Made by a program: the position numbers and the translations under genes. From Lithodes maja (taxonomy: Eukaryota; Arthropoda; Malacostraca; Decapoda; Lithodidae), in the NCBI GenBank assembly GCA_037953745.1, contig JBAKBP010007663.1, positions 33,681-97,680 on the forward strand: a stretch of DNA of 64,000 nt, given 5' to 3'. Positions 55,175 to 64,000 of the stretch are shown here, in pieces (within the stretch, counting starts at the first letter, position 1; each line of letters opens with the position of its first letter). The notes under the pieces were generated by a model, which saw only the letters and a program-made list of their open reading frames with translations, ran no database searches and had not been told where the DNA came from.

Positions 55175-55601
55175 ACCTTCTTTGGCGGTGCGCAACTTAT
55201 GTCGTGTGAAATAAATATGGACTAAGTGGCGGTTCACAACTTATGTTGTGTGCCATTTTCACCACATAATGTTGCTGAGAGAGAGAGATAAGTGGTGGGA
55301 GGAGAGTAGCAAGTGTATGACTGCTCCAGACCACGGCGGCGGACCTACTGACATGAATCCCACCCTCCCCAACCCTCACGCACTCGCTACACAGGGAATT
55401 ATGTAGGGAAACTACCTAATTACATGGTTTTTGCACTCGTGTTGCGCGATCGTTGCAAGAAAACTAGCTGTCGTACAAGGATGGTTGGGGTGTCATTGGA
55501 AAGCTCTGTTTATGCCCTTTCAGGGATAGATACTTGTTTTATGCTAAAAACACCCCACTGGGCGGTACATATATATTACCGCCTAGGCCGCTCATAAGGT
55601 G
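55175..55601 (-). mobile_element. TTAA-flanked short element X, copy 2
   Basis: A 427-bp insertion with TTAA at 55171-55174 and 55602-55605, opposite in orientation to 6371-6846. Shared blocks on the minus strand include CTTTCCAATGACACC, ACCATCCTTGTACGAC, CTTGCAACGAT and TACATAATTCCCTGT. The ends read CACCTTATGAGCGGCC and ACCTTCTTTGGCGGTGC, comparable with those of copy 1. Confidence 0.65.
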
Positions 55602-55605
55602 TTAA

Positions 55606-56889
55606 ATGTCATTAGATTATGAGACATATTGATGAATATTGCATTAACATCTAATATGTTAGATATTTCCTATTTGTAATGAATGTTCATAATATAAACA
55701 TAGTTGTTTTCTCAACCTATACGGTCCCATATATAAATTTCCAAAATGTATGATCTACACTCACGCATACTAAAAGTTGCTCAGGGGTGGGTCCTTCCTT
55801 CCCCTATTCCACCCTGGACAGGTGGAAGGTGGGAGTCGGGTCCAAGTCCAAGTCTTCCCCCCACCTTCTATCCCCAAACTATCTCCAACTCTCCCACCTT
55901 CCTTCTCTAGCTGGCAGTTAGTGATTAGCGACGATTTTTGTCATGTATTGCAAATAATTGTTAAACCATCGGAGATAGGAGTGTTCTTGGGGAACCGGAT
56001 CTTGAGGAGTATGAGTAAAATAATTCTCCCTGCCAGAAATGTTTGGAGTTGCCGCACCAGACACGTTGTTTTGTACAGTAAGCGACCTGGGCCCTTTAAA
56101 TGGCGATATCCCACAGTTATTCACTATCCCTATCCATCAACCATGCTTAATTATAAGCTATATGTCGTATTTTCTATAGCTGACACATTACCCCCACAAC
56201 TACCATACTATATAAGCACTTAGTGTAGCCATCTAGTATATAGTAAAAACATGCAGAACTGTAAGAAATCGTGATAAACTTTGCATAGCCTAGGTGTTGA
56301 GTATTGTTTATGTTGACAGACTTAGCTCTGGCGCTACTTCGGAAGCGTCCACCAGAGGTCTCCGGTGAATTCCTGGTAGGGAGAATTGAAGTCACGAATT
56401 GTACCATTTTTATTTTCATTTGCTTTGGCCAGACGTTTTGACACTTTCTTTAAGGCCATTAATCCCATTGTGCGACTTTCCGATGGCGAATGCCCGGCAA
56501 CAGTATTTGTTTTGTCTATGTCCAGTATTCGCGGAAAATATGGGTTTTGCAGAAGCAAATGAAGGCAAAAAGATTTTTTTTTGCGATTGCCTTGCGACAG
56601 AAGTACAATCACAGTGCGATTGCGGCGACTATTTAGGCGATAATGACGAATGGTGTGCGACAATTGAAGGCGATTCAGAGCGAATGTGGCGACCGATGAT
56701 GGCAACAGTAGCGATGCTAATGTACGATTGTGTGCTTGCTACAATCATTACTAGTAAGGGGCTGCACCAATCACCTTCTAATGGAAAATCTTGATAACGT
56801 CTTATTCCAGCACAACTGCTTCCATACTAACCTCTATTCCTTATAACTTTTCTCTAATTTATTTTCCTCAATACTGCTTATGTCTGATT
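55606..56889. other. No recognised gene; GCGA-rich patch
   Basis: The longest frames (148 codons at 55777-56223, 131 at 56399-56794) have no recognisable motif and I do not call them genes. From about 56480 to 56740 the tetramer GCGA recurs about ten times at 10-30 bp spacing in otherwise AT-rich DNA. Origin unknown. Confidence 0.45.
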
Positions 56890-57540
56890 TGATCAAAGAT
56901 CTATCTATCTATCTATCTATATGCTCAGGCCCAATCCCCATTTTGGGGGTAGCCGACTCAAGACAGAGCAAGAACAGGGAAAACACAAAAACAACATAAA
57001 ACAAAAACACAGATAAAAAACACAAACTCTCACACATCCAGGTCACCCAGGAGAAGACCCAGAGACCAGGGTTACCAAGGTCGCTACAGCACTCCCCCGG
57101 CCCCTGACCACCCGGAGAGGTTCCGATCTCGGCAGGCAGACATGCAGCGGAGCCAAAGCCACAAGCCCACCCACCACATTTCCAGGCACACCCTTCATAT
57201 TAATCGTCTCCCCGGGCCAGGCGCCTGATGGACTATTATCTAGTCCAACTTGCGCCCGACCCCTTACTCCAAATGACCACGTGTTCACTCAACTATTCAC
57301 AAGCATTCTCCATTCACTCCTGTCCACCACCACTTCCCCTGCCTGATCTATAGTCATTCCTCTATCATCCAAAGCCTTTCTTACACAGTCTCTCCATCTC
57401 AATGGGGGTCTTCCTGCCCTTCTATCTCCCCTTGTACCTGACTCGCATATTCTCTTTGTAAGCCTTTCATCTCCCATTCGTTCAACATGACCATACCAGC
57501 TCAGCACCCTTCTGTCCACTCTAGCTGACAAATGTTCCTG
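56890..57540 (-). pseudogene. RTE-like LINE 3' end
   Basis: Minus-strand 5'-truncated copy: RVDRRVLSWYGHVERMGDER, LTKRICESGTRGDRRAGRPP, LRWRDCVRKALDDRG, then a stop at 57289. A 3' UTR of about 370 bp follows, then a (GATA)n tail (56899-56921). Same protein class as 3-668 but a different family. It is inserted in the gene-like fragment that starts at 57541. Confidence 0.78.
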
Positions 57541-58200
57541 CTGCTGTTTTTAATATGGATTTTTTTTTCTTCGCTGTCGTTTTGTTTGTGATCTTTGTAG
57601 AACTCACTGAGAGTCTTAGATGCAGTTTGCCTGACTGTCACTACATTGTTGTACTTTTCCATCTGACTAATAACTAGAGAATCCCCAAAATGATCCATGA
57701 GCTTCCGCTTCAGGTAAGGGATGCTGTATGGATCTTGACGAAGCTTTTCCATTCTAGTTTGTAAGTCTGCGAGTGTTGTGAGTTCTACCACTTCTTCTAT
57801 AAACTAAGCGACTACAATTTGAAATGCTTCATCTCTGGATACATCTACCTTTCGAGCACTCCTGTTCCTCTTTCTCTGTTAGGTCTAAGTCATATTTGGT
57901 TGGCATCCTTCTACCAGTTCTGAAATTTCCGCTGCATACCTTGTGGTATATAGCATCAGCTGAAGATATGTCTCTTGCAAATTAAACACTTGATTTTATA
58001 TCTTCGGCCCACTTGTCTCCACGCAATATCGTAGAATGACCTGCTTGAACAATAATTGAAGACGCACTTTCCTTGCTTGCATTGTTGATTGTAGTAGCTT
58101 CTTTTTCACCCATCCGCATTGGTCCATCCTCAGCATCTTCTACAACAGGACAACCGAACACACACACGTCCTTAGGTTGATCATATGGGTGATGCATGAC
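57541..58200 (-). pseudogene. Unknown multi-copy-type arthropod protein fragment
   Basis: The minus strand carries two linked pieces: MHHPYDQPKDVCVFGCPVVE with a 71-codon frame (57982-58197), and a piece with TLADLQTRMEKLRQDPYS, YLKRKLMDHFGDSLVI and VVTVRQTASKTLSEFYKDH (57541-57791). Between them the sequence is broken by stops or shifts. The second part recalls a helical domain of uncharacterised proteins that I believe are repeated in decapod genomes, possibly transposon-derived. That is recollection, not a search. The RTE end at 57540 cuts it off. Confidence 0.35.
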
Positions 58201-58780
58201 TACCTGTCAAAAATAGAGAAACAGTTCTTCAATAATTGGTTTCTAGTTTGGCTATATGCATGAACATTGTAAACTGAGAAAATTAATGTGTTGTGTTCGT
58301 TGTCATCAATAAATTAACCATTACTAAACTAGTTAGGCTAGATAACTAACTAAATATTATATTCTACATTATGTCCTCAATTAAGTTATTCTAGTAACCG
58401 AAAATTATTTTGTTTTACTTTTGACCTTAAAAATATAAGTTTGTACCGTAGACACAGGGACCCACAGGGGTCAAGGGACAAATCTGATGCCTGTTATGCA
58501 TTCCTTGAGGTCATATTCCTATTAGTACTCAACATATTTATATGCCAAAAAGTTGATATTTGTTAGTAGTCTTGGCAAATCCAACGTCAAGGCTATTAAC
58601 CTAATTGCAATGACGACTTGTCTAATTTGACTGCTATGTCGTCATTCCAACCGCGGTTAAAAAGAAAACGTCTAGAGTCTACTCCTTATCTTGCTCTAGG
58701 AGACGTTGTACATTAACCAAAACTACCACCGAAGGTGAAAAAAGCATAGAAGAGAAGAAAAAGGGGTTTACCTTAGTTAC
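58201..58780. other. Stretch without recognisable genes
   Basis: AT-rich sequence with no motif or repeat recognised, ending where the base composition turns GC-rich. Confidence 0.4.
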
Positions 58781-58789
58781 CGCTCAAGG

Positions 58790-60301
58790 CCCATCCCGTG
58801 TTCCGTCATGCGCAGATCCCTGTCGAACGTGCGCATAAGCGACCCTCTCTTGTTATCATTTTTTCATGCGTCGCCATTGTTGAAGTCCGCTTTTGTTGTG
58901 CTCCTTCAATTCACCCTGTTTTAGGTTCGTTTCGGCTTTTCTGGCCTTCTTTTTGTTAGACAGATGTTACGTGATCTAGGACACACGTAAATGGGCTCCT
59001 CAGTGTGTTTAATGGAGACGCGTGTGGAAATAGCTACCGAAGGTACGGGGGCGCTTGGCGTTCCCCGTCTATGTTTTTCATTCTTTCTCTTTTCATATTC
59101 TTTTTTCCTGTTAGTCTGGGCATAGTTTAGCTTTTAGCTTATTTTAGCCTAGCTTGTTTCTCATTCAGGACTTGCTATGCCCCTATGAGTTCTCATTTTT
59201 TCATAGCCTAGGTGTACAGTTGGTTCACAATCTGAGATTTCGTGGTGGCGGTGCTGTTTGTAGAGTTGTGTCGGCCGCATAAATAGCGTTATTCCCGAGT
59301 CCCCCCTTTCGAGCCTTCACTGTGTCTCAAGGGCCTGGGCGCTTGGTGGTTCGTGATATCCAGGGGTACCCCACGGGGGCCTCTCCCTCACACCACAGGG
59401 TTTTTCGCCCCTGACACATTCTCTACTCGCGGCTAGGCCACCCTTTTTCTCGCCAGTTTCATTTACTGGTTTTTGTGTTCCCTTCCTGTTTTCGCCTCCA
59501 TCCTTTCATAGCTTTTGCCCAATCCTGGGGTACCCCACGGGGGCCCCTGTTTGTGCCAAACCACCCAACCTGCCACTTCTCCTCATGGGCTTTGCTCTAT
59601 CTCTGTGGGTTGGGTGGTTCCTGGGGGATGTGCCTCCTCTCCCCTGGTGTGTCTTCCTTGCCTCTCCCTTGACCGGTTGAGTCAGGATATTATCAAGGAA
59701 GACACTGCTCAGCTTGATGGTCATCGTCGCTTGGAGTTCATAAGGAGTTGACGCTTGTTTGCGGGCCTTTTTTGGTTTTCCTAGACGCTCCTCTCGCTTT
59801 TTCGGCACCGGGCCATCTCGGCCGGTCCCACAAATTTACGGAGTGCTCGATTCGGTCCTCTGGGTCGTTTCGGCTCCCCGCAAATTTGCGGAGATCGCTG
59901 GGGGGTCTCGTGGCGATGTGGGAGGGTTGTGTCGGTACGGTTCTACCTCCATTGGCCCGCAAATTTGCGGTTATAGTTGGCTTTCACTGTTGACCCTTTT
60001 TTGTGTCATGTTGTTGCCTGTTACTATATTGGTGTCTACACTTTATGGTGTTAGGGCCCTGCATGTGAGGTGTTGAGTGGTGTTTAACACTTTCTCCATC
60101 TTTGCAGGTTCTGCTTGTGCTCTTGCGCATCGCCCGCCCTCATCACCTCCCTCGGTGTTCCCGGTTTAGAGTGAGTACGCCTTCCAGTTTGCATGTGTCT
60201 TCCTGTTTACCCATGCTCATTCCCTGGTTTTTATTGGACATTCTCTTCGCTTACTCCGTCACCGTGCTGCTTATGCTGTGTGTTCTTCCATTGCAGGTGT
60301 G
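58790..60301 (+). other. Probable 5' leader of the DIRS-type element
   Basis: GC-rich, T/C-biased sequence with the same composition as the downstream reading frame, beginning somewhere after 58780. GGGGTACCCCACGGGGGCC occurs at about 59364 and again at about 59526. The palindrome CCGCAAATTTGCGG occurs at 59878-59891 and 59957-59970, with a weaker form near 59829. DIRS elements have inverted terminal repeats; I could not define one without the 3' end, which lies outside the window. The left boundary is uncertain. Confidence 0.45.
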
Positions 60302-63300
60302 ATGCCTTGCTTTCGCCAGGGCTGTGGCTCCCCGTGTTTAGAGTGCCACAGGTCCTGCCTACGCCACTCCCAATGTGTGTCCTCTACGGCCTACCTCCCT
60401 GCGCTGTGTGGCCCGTGTATGGACCTGGTCGATGTCGTGGACCATCACCCTGGTTCCTCTGACGCGGCGGTGGCCTCTGCATCCCTTCAGTCCGTGTGGG
60501 CGGTGGTCTCCCACCACATTCGATCTGTGGGCCATCGCTCCCCGGCTTTTGTGGATGACCGGATCCGTGTGGCCCTGGGCATCCCTGACCCATCTGGGGG
60601 CCGTTTACCTGGCCCTCTCCCTGCTCGGGCCCTTCTTCCTGGGTCCCGTGGTCAGTCGTCGCATCGTCGGGAGGATCCCCAGCTCCGTCCACGCTCTCGC
60701 TCTCCTCATCGTCCATCCTCTACTGCCCCTCCTCGTCCTCCTGATGGCCTTGACTCCGGCCGTCGCCCTCGTCATAGTTCTCGCCCTGAGACCGGGGTTA
60801 GCGTCTCTGCCCCTGTACGCCCTCCCCTGGCCTCTCCGGATAGGGGCTCTACTACTTTCCGCCCGCTTCCCCTGGACAAACGTCGTCCTCTTCATGTGTC
60901 CTCTACGCGCGCGGATGTCCATACTGTAGCTGGCCCTCTGCTCCCTCCTCCTACTCTGTCCAGGGGGGTCCGCCAGATTGTAGTTGCTTCTCCTCCTACT
61001 TCTCCTGCTTCTGTGCCTCTTCTTCCTTCCCGGTCTCGTCCCAAGGTGGAGGTCCCTCCCTCCTCCTCCTCGGTGTCGGGCCGCCCTGTTCTCTCAGCCC
61101 CGGGGATCCTTGCTCTGTTTCCCCCCGCGGCTCCTTCTGACCTCCTTTCACCCGGCCAGCCTTCCCACTCCCGTCATCCTACTCCTCTTCCTTCTTCTAT
61201 ACCTGATCTTTACTTACCGGCTCCCCGAGTGGGTACCCCGCCGCTTGACTCGGTGGAGTATAGCGAGGTTTCGGGGTCCCCTTTCTCGGGGGCTGACGTG
61301 TCGCTGGAAGAGGGGGATGGTGATGTTTCCCCCTCGGGCGTTAGTGAGCGGGGGCGAGACCCTCAGGGACGCCACGGCAGTCGTCGCTCGCCTTCTTTGG
61401 GCCGCAACGCTGCTGTTTCGTGTCATGGGTCTCGCTCTCGCTCACGCTCGCCCCTGCGGGCCGAACAATCTTCGGGGGGGTCTCCTCTCTCGGATCGATT
61501 TTCGGCTATGCAGGGGTGGGTTGTGTCACACTTCGACGCGCGATTGGAGGCGATGCAGGAATCCCTCTTGTCGCGCTTCTTGGCAGTGACACAACCTCAG
61601 CGCCTCTCCCAACCTACCCCTGCTTTGGTCCCCCTCCCCTCTGCGGTGGACCACATTCCCTCTCGCCCTGCTTCTCCTCCTGCCCGGTCGTCGGATAGTA
61701 CTGCTCCTGCCCTGGCTCAGGTGGTTGCCCCTGCTGTCTCCCATGCGGAGGTTCTCCGTCTGCTAGGGCAGGGTCCGCGCTTGCCCCCCATCCAGAAGGC
61801 CAAGGTCCCGTCGAGGACTATGCCTCTCCTCTATGGCTCCTTGGCTGTTTGGAAGGGGGTGCAGGCCTCCCACCCGGAGCGTGCTACCGACTTCCCGTCT
61901 GGTGAGAGGGCCCTACCTTTGGGCTGGTCGGTCCAAATTAATGATAAAATGCAGTTCAGGGCGATCAGGGTGGATGGTCAGGTGGCCGACGTGGAGGTGA
62001 GGGCTTACCCGACAAGGACTGACCTTCAGTACTTTTCGGTGAAGCCCAAGCCCCCGTCTGCTCCTCGGACTAAGCTCTGGTCAGACTTCAGCCGCCAGGA
62101 CATCCTTCAGGATGTTCAGTCCCTCGCTGTTTTGACGGGGCTGTCCTCCTATGGGACGGGTTTGAGCGACGAGGGTAAGCCTGGCTTGGCCGTCGTCCTT
62201 GATAATCCTCTCCCATTGGAGGCCTGGTTTGCTGAGGCCTTAGAATTTGCCAACCGTTCCGTCGACAGATCAGTTTCAGTCCCTCCCCCAGAGTCGTCAC
62301 TGCTTTTGCCTCCTCTTGTGTCTGTCGGCGGATTGGATGGCAAGTTCTGGTCCTGGATCAGCGCTCCCAAACTTGAAATTTGTGCTATTGCTAACCCGTT
62401 CTTTTCCCACCCAGATAAGTCCTCTGTCGACAGGGATTTTACCTTGCGGCAGAGGGTGGCGAACTTATTGTCTTGTCTTTTAGGTTCCCTCCAGACATCT
62501 GTTCACCACCTGCGACTTATCGAGGCGACTGCACCTGGCGATCTTCGCGAGGGTTTGGACCACGTTCGGCGGATCCACCTTCAGCTCGCGGTGTCTTTGG
62601 TTCCCGAGCTGAAGGCGGTTTTGTGCGAGGCTACTCGACAACGCCAAACGGTAAGGTCCTCGTTCTGCCGGAAGGCCCCTTTGGATATTCGTCAGGGTTT
62701 GTTATACTCTGAGCTATATACATCGGGGCTGTTCGCGCAGGATGCTTGGGAACGCTACGCTTCTCTGTCAGCGGACCCTGCTTACGACACGCAAAGACGC
62801 GCTGTGTCGCGACCAGGGTCTTCGCAGTCCCGTCCTTCTGCCGGTCCTCCTCGGGGTGCTGCCGCCGCTGCTGCCGCCAAGAAAGGGCGCAGGAAAGGGA
62901 AGTTGCCGGCTAGAGCGTCGGTTCCGCCTCGCACTTCTGCTCCTGCTCCCTTTCATCCCCGCCGAGAAGGGGCTGGCCAGCCTTCCACTTCCGGCCGCAC
63001 TTCGACGGGGTCCGACGCGCGACGGACAGGGGATGGGGTGACCCGCCCTTTTCGGCGAGGTGGGGGGGGTAGAGGTGGTCAACGTGGATCTTATGACCGC
63101 AAGGACCGTACCGGGGGACCCTCCACGTCAAAAAAATTTGTAGGTTCTCCGGGTCGGTCTCCTCCTTGTTCTCCTTCTCGCCTCGCCGAACGGGTCGCTC
63201 ACCTCATCTCGGGGGCTCCCACAGGTTGTTTTCACCCTTGCGCCCCTCGGTGGCCGCGAGGGACGTGGGGGCGGAAGATTGCACGGAGGGGTCTAACCTG

Positions 63301-64000
63301 GAGATGGAAGTCCAGACCCCCACTCAGCTCTTGTCAACGAAGCCGGCCTGTCTCTTCGGAGGTGGCCGCCGTGATTACATCCATGCACGAGCAGCGAATC
63401 GTCAAGGAGGTGAAAGCCGGTCACCCGGTTTTCCTCTCCCGTGTTTTTCTGGTACCGAAGAAGGACTGCGACGCGATGCGACCGGTGGTGGATCTGTCGG
63501 CCCTCAACGGGCACATCGTGAACACGCGATTTCGGATGCTAACGGTGCACCAGGTACGACTGGCCCTGCGACCTCTGTCGGGGGTAGTGTCGCTGGACCT
63601 CAAGGATGCGTATTGGCACGTCCCTATACATCCTCGTTTCCAGCGATTCTTGGCCGTTCGGACTTCCGATCGTGTGTTCATGTTCGACAGGCTTCCCTTC
63701 GGTCTCAACATCGCGCCGCGGATCTTCTCGAAACTGGTGAAGCAGGCTCTGGATCCTCTCCTCAGGGGCGGCCTCCAGATCCTGTTTTACTTGGACGACT
63801 GGTTGATAGTTTCAGACACCCTAGAACAGTGCGTTCGCGACACCCTCACAGTAGTTCGACACATCACACAGTTAGGGTTCAAAGTAAACATTCCCAAGTC
63901 CCGCCTGACCCCGTCGCGTGTCGTGACGTGGGTAGGTCTCGAATGGGATCTGACAAACGCTACGGTTACCCAGAGTCAGCCAAATGCGGTGAAACTTCGC
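60302..64000 (+). CDS. DIRS-type retrotransposon gag-like and reverse transcriptase ORF (partial)
   Basis: An uninterrupted frame of 1233 codons from ATG 60302 to the window end, the longest in the window. The N-terminus is a Cys/His cluster (C3, C8, C12, C15, H16, C19, H22, C25, C36, C39), probably zinc-binding. A long Ser/Pro/Arg-rich region follows, then a gag-like helical part (SGERALPLGWSVQIND at about residues 530-545; FWSWISAPKLEICAIANPFF, DFTLRQRVANLLSCLLGSL) and a basic, Gly/Arg-rich linker. RT comes last: FLVPKKDCDAMRPVVDLSAL, SLDLKDAYWHVPIHP (D1099), LPFGLNIAPRIFSKLVK, ILFYLDDWLI (D1165, D1166) and TWVGLEWD. The W after YLDD and the GLEWD motif are typical of DIRS/PAT-type RT. RNase H, methyltransferase-like and tyrosine recombinase parts would lie beyond 64000. 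No stop suggests a young, possibly active copy. Confidence 0.9.
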   Translation, partial: MPCFRQGCGSPCLECHRSCLRHSQCVSSTAYLPALCGPCMDLVDVVDHHPGSSDAAVASASLQSVWAVVSHHIRSVGHRSPAFVDDRIRVALGIPDPSGGRLPGPLPARALLPGSRGQSSHRREDPQLRPRSRSPHRPSSTAPPRPPDGLDSGRRPRHSSRPETGVSVSAPVRPPLASPDRGSTTFRPLPLDKRRPLHVSSTRADVHTVAGPLLPPPTLSRGVRQIVVASPPTSPASVPLLPSRSRPKVEVPPSSSSVSGRPVLSAPGILALFPPAAPSDLLSPGQPSHSRHPTPLPSSIPDLYLPAPRVGTPPLDSVEYSEVSGSPFSGADVSLEEGDGDVSPSGVSERGRDPQGRHGSRRSPSLGRNAAVSCHGSRSRSRSPLRAEQSSGGSPLSDRFSAMQGWVVSHFDARLEAMQESLLSRFLAVTQPQRLSQPTPALVPLPSAVDHIPSRPASPPARSSDSTAPALAQVVAPAVSHAEVLRLLGQGPRLPPIQKAKVPSRTMPLLYGSLAVWKGVQASHPERATDFPSGERALPLGWSVQINDKMQFRAIRVDGQVADVEVRAYPTRTDLQYFSVKPKPPSAPRTKLWSDFSRQDILQDVQSLAVLTGLSSYGTGLSDEGKPGLAVVLDNPLPLEAWFAEALEFANRSVDRSVSVPPPESSLLLPPLVSVGGLDGKFWSWISAPKLEICAIANPFFSHPDKSSVDRDFTLRQRVANLLSCLLGSLQTSVHHLRLIEATAPGDLREGLDHVRRIHLQLAVSLVPELKAVLCEATRQRQTVRSSFCRKAPLDIRQGLLYSELYTSGLFAQDAWERYASLSADPAYDTQRRAVSRPGSSQSRPSAGPPRGAAAAAAAKKGRRKGKLPARASVPPRTSAPAPFHPRREGAGQPSTSGRTSTGSDARRTGDGVTRPFRRGGGGRGGQRGSYDRKDRTGGPSTSKKFVGSPGRSPPCSPSRLAERVAHLISGAPTGCFHPCAPRWPRGTWGRKIARRGLTWRWKSRPPLSSCQRSRPVSSEVAAVITSMHEQRIVKEVKAGHPVFLSRVFLVPKKDCDAMRPVVDLSALNGHIVNTRFRMLTVHQVRLALRPLSGVVSLDLKDAYWHVPIHPRFQRFLAVRTSDRVFMFDRLPFGLNIAPRIFSKLVKQALDPLLRGGLQILFYLDDWLIVSDTLEQCVRDTLTVVRHITQLGFKVNIPKSRLTPSRVVTWVGLEWDLTNATVTQSQPNAVKLR

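Noticed and set aside
55777..56223. 148-codon frame
   Set aside because: Low-complexity Pro/Ser start, no motif, no related copy in the window; not enough to call a gene.
60375..63711. Many open frames of 70-200 codons on both strands
   Set aside because: Shadows of the GC-rich DIRS frame that runs without a stop from 60302 to 64000.

Overview
This window reads as repeat-rich nuclear DNA of an arthropod, most likely a decapod crustacean. That is an inference from four things seen here: a run of the arthropod telomere motif TTAGG, a DIRS-type retrotransposon, many non-LTR retrotransposon families and many long mini- and microsatellites. I found no convincing single-copy host gene, rRNA gene, functional tRNA gene or CRISPR array. 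Almost every recognisable coding segment belongs to a mobile element.

Layout. 1-4.3 kb: pieces of RTE, CR1-like and jockey-like LINEs. One CR1-like copy is split by a TTAA-flanked fold-back element at 1042-2256. 6.3-7.4 kb: a second copy of that element, itself split by a smaller TTAA-flanked element. 9.4-9.8 kb: a 27-bp satellite. 10.9-22.4 kb: a CCA-rich minisatellite broken by LTR retrotransposon A (11054-19941, minus, CCAC duplication) and by LINE F (20308-22167). 23-24 kb: short arrays and a tRNA-derived SINE. 24.2-29.0 kb: a nearly full-length but mutated L2/CR1-like LINE E (minus). It has a 2A-like motif and a 93-bp inverted repeat whose loop is exactly six telomere repeats. 29-31.1 kb: three LINE fragments around a 32-bp satellite. 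32.5-41.8 kb: LTR retrotransposon C (minus, ATAT duplication) inside LINE G. LINE G also carries a 43-bp minisatellite grown from its own coding sequence. 43.6-51.8 kb: LTR retrotransposon D (plus, GTTG duplication). 52-58 kb: SINEs, an RTE 3' end, a BEL-like scrap and TTAA elements. 58.8-64 kb: a DIRS-type retrotransposon with one reading frame open from 60302 to the window edge (1233 codons, gag-like plus reverse transcriptase).

The most interesting system is the A/C/D family. Its proteins resemble Ty3/Gypsy, but the order is gag, protease, integrase, reverse transcriptase, RNase H, with integrase before RT as in the Gmr1 type. C keeps all domains but carries frameshifts and stops. A and D share one internal deletion that removes the RT catalytic box and most of RNase H. 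D has also lost integrase and has a mutated protease site. Yet A and D have nearly identical LTR pairs, clean target duplications and long open frames, so they look like a recently mobile non-autonomous lineage driven in trans by a complete relative.

All coordinates and comparisons were made by eye. Family names rest on motifs and were not checked against any database.
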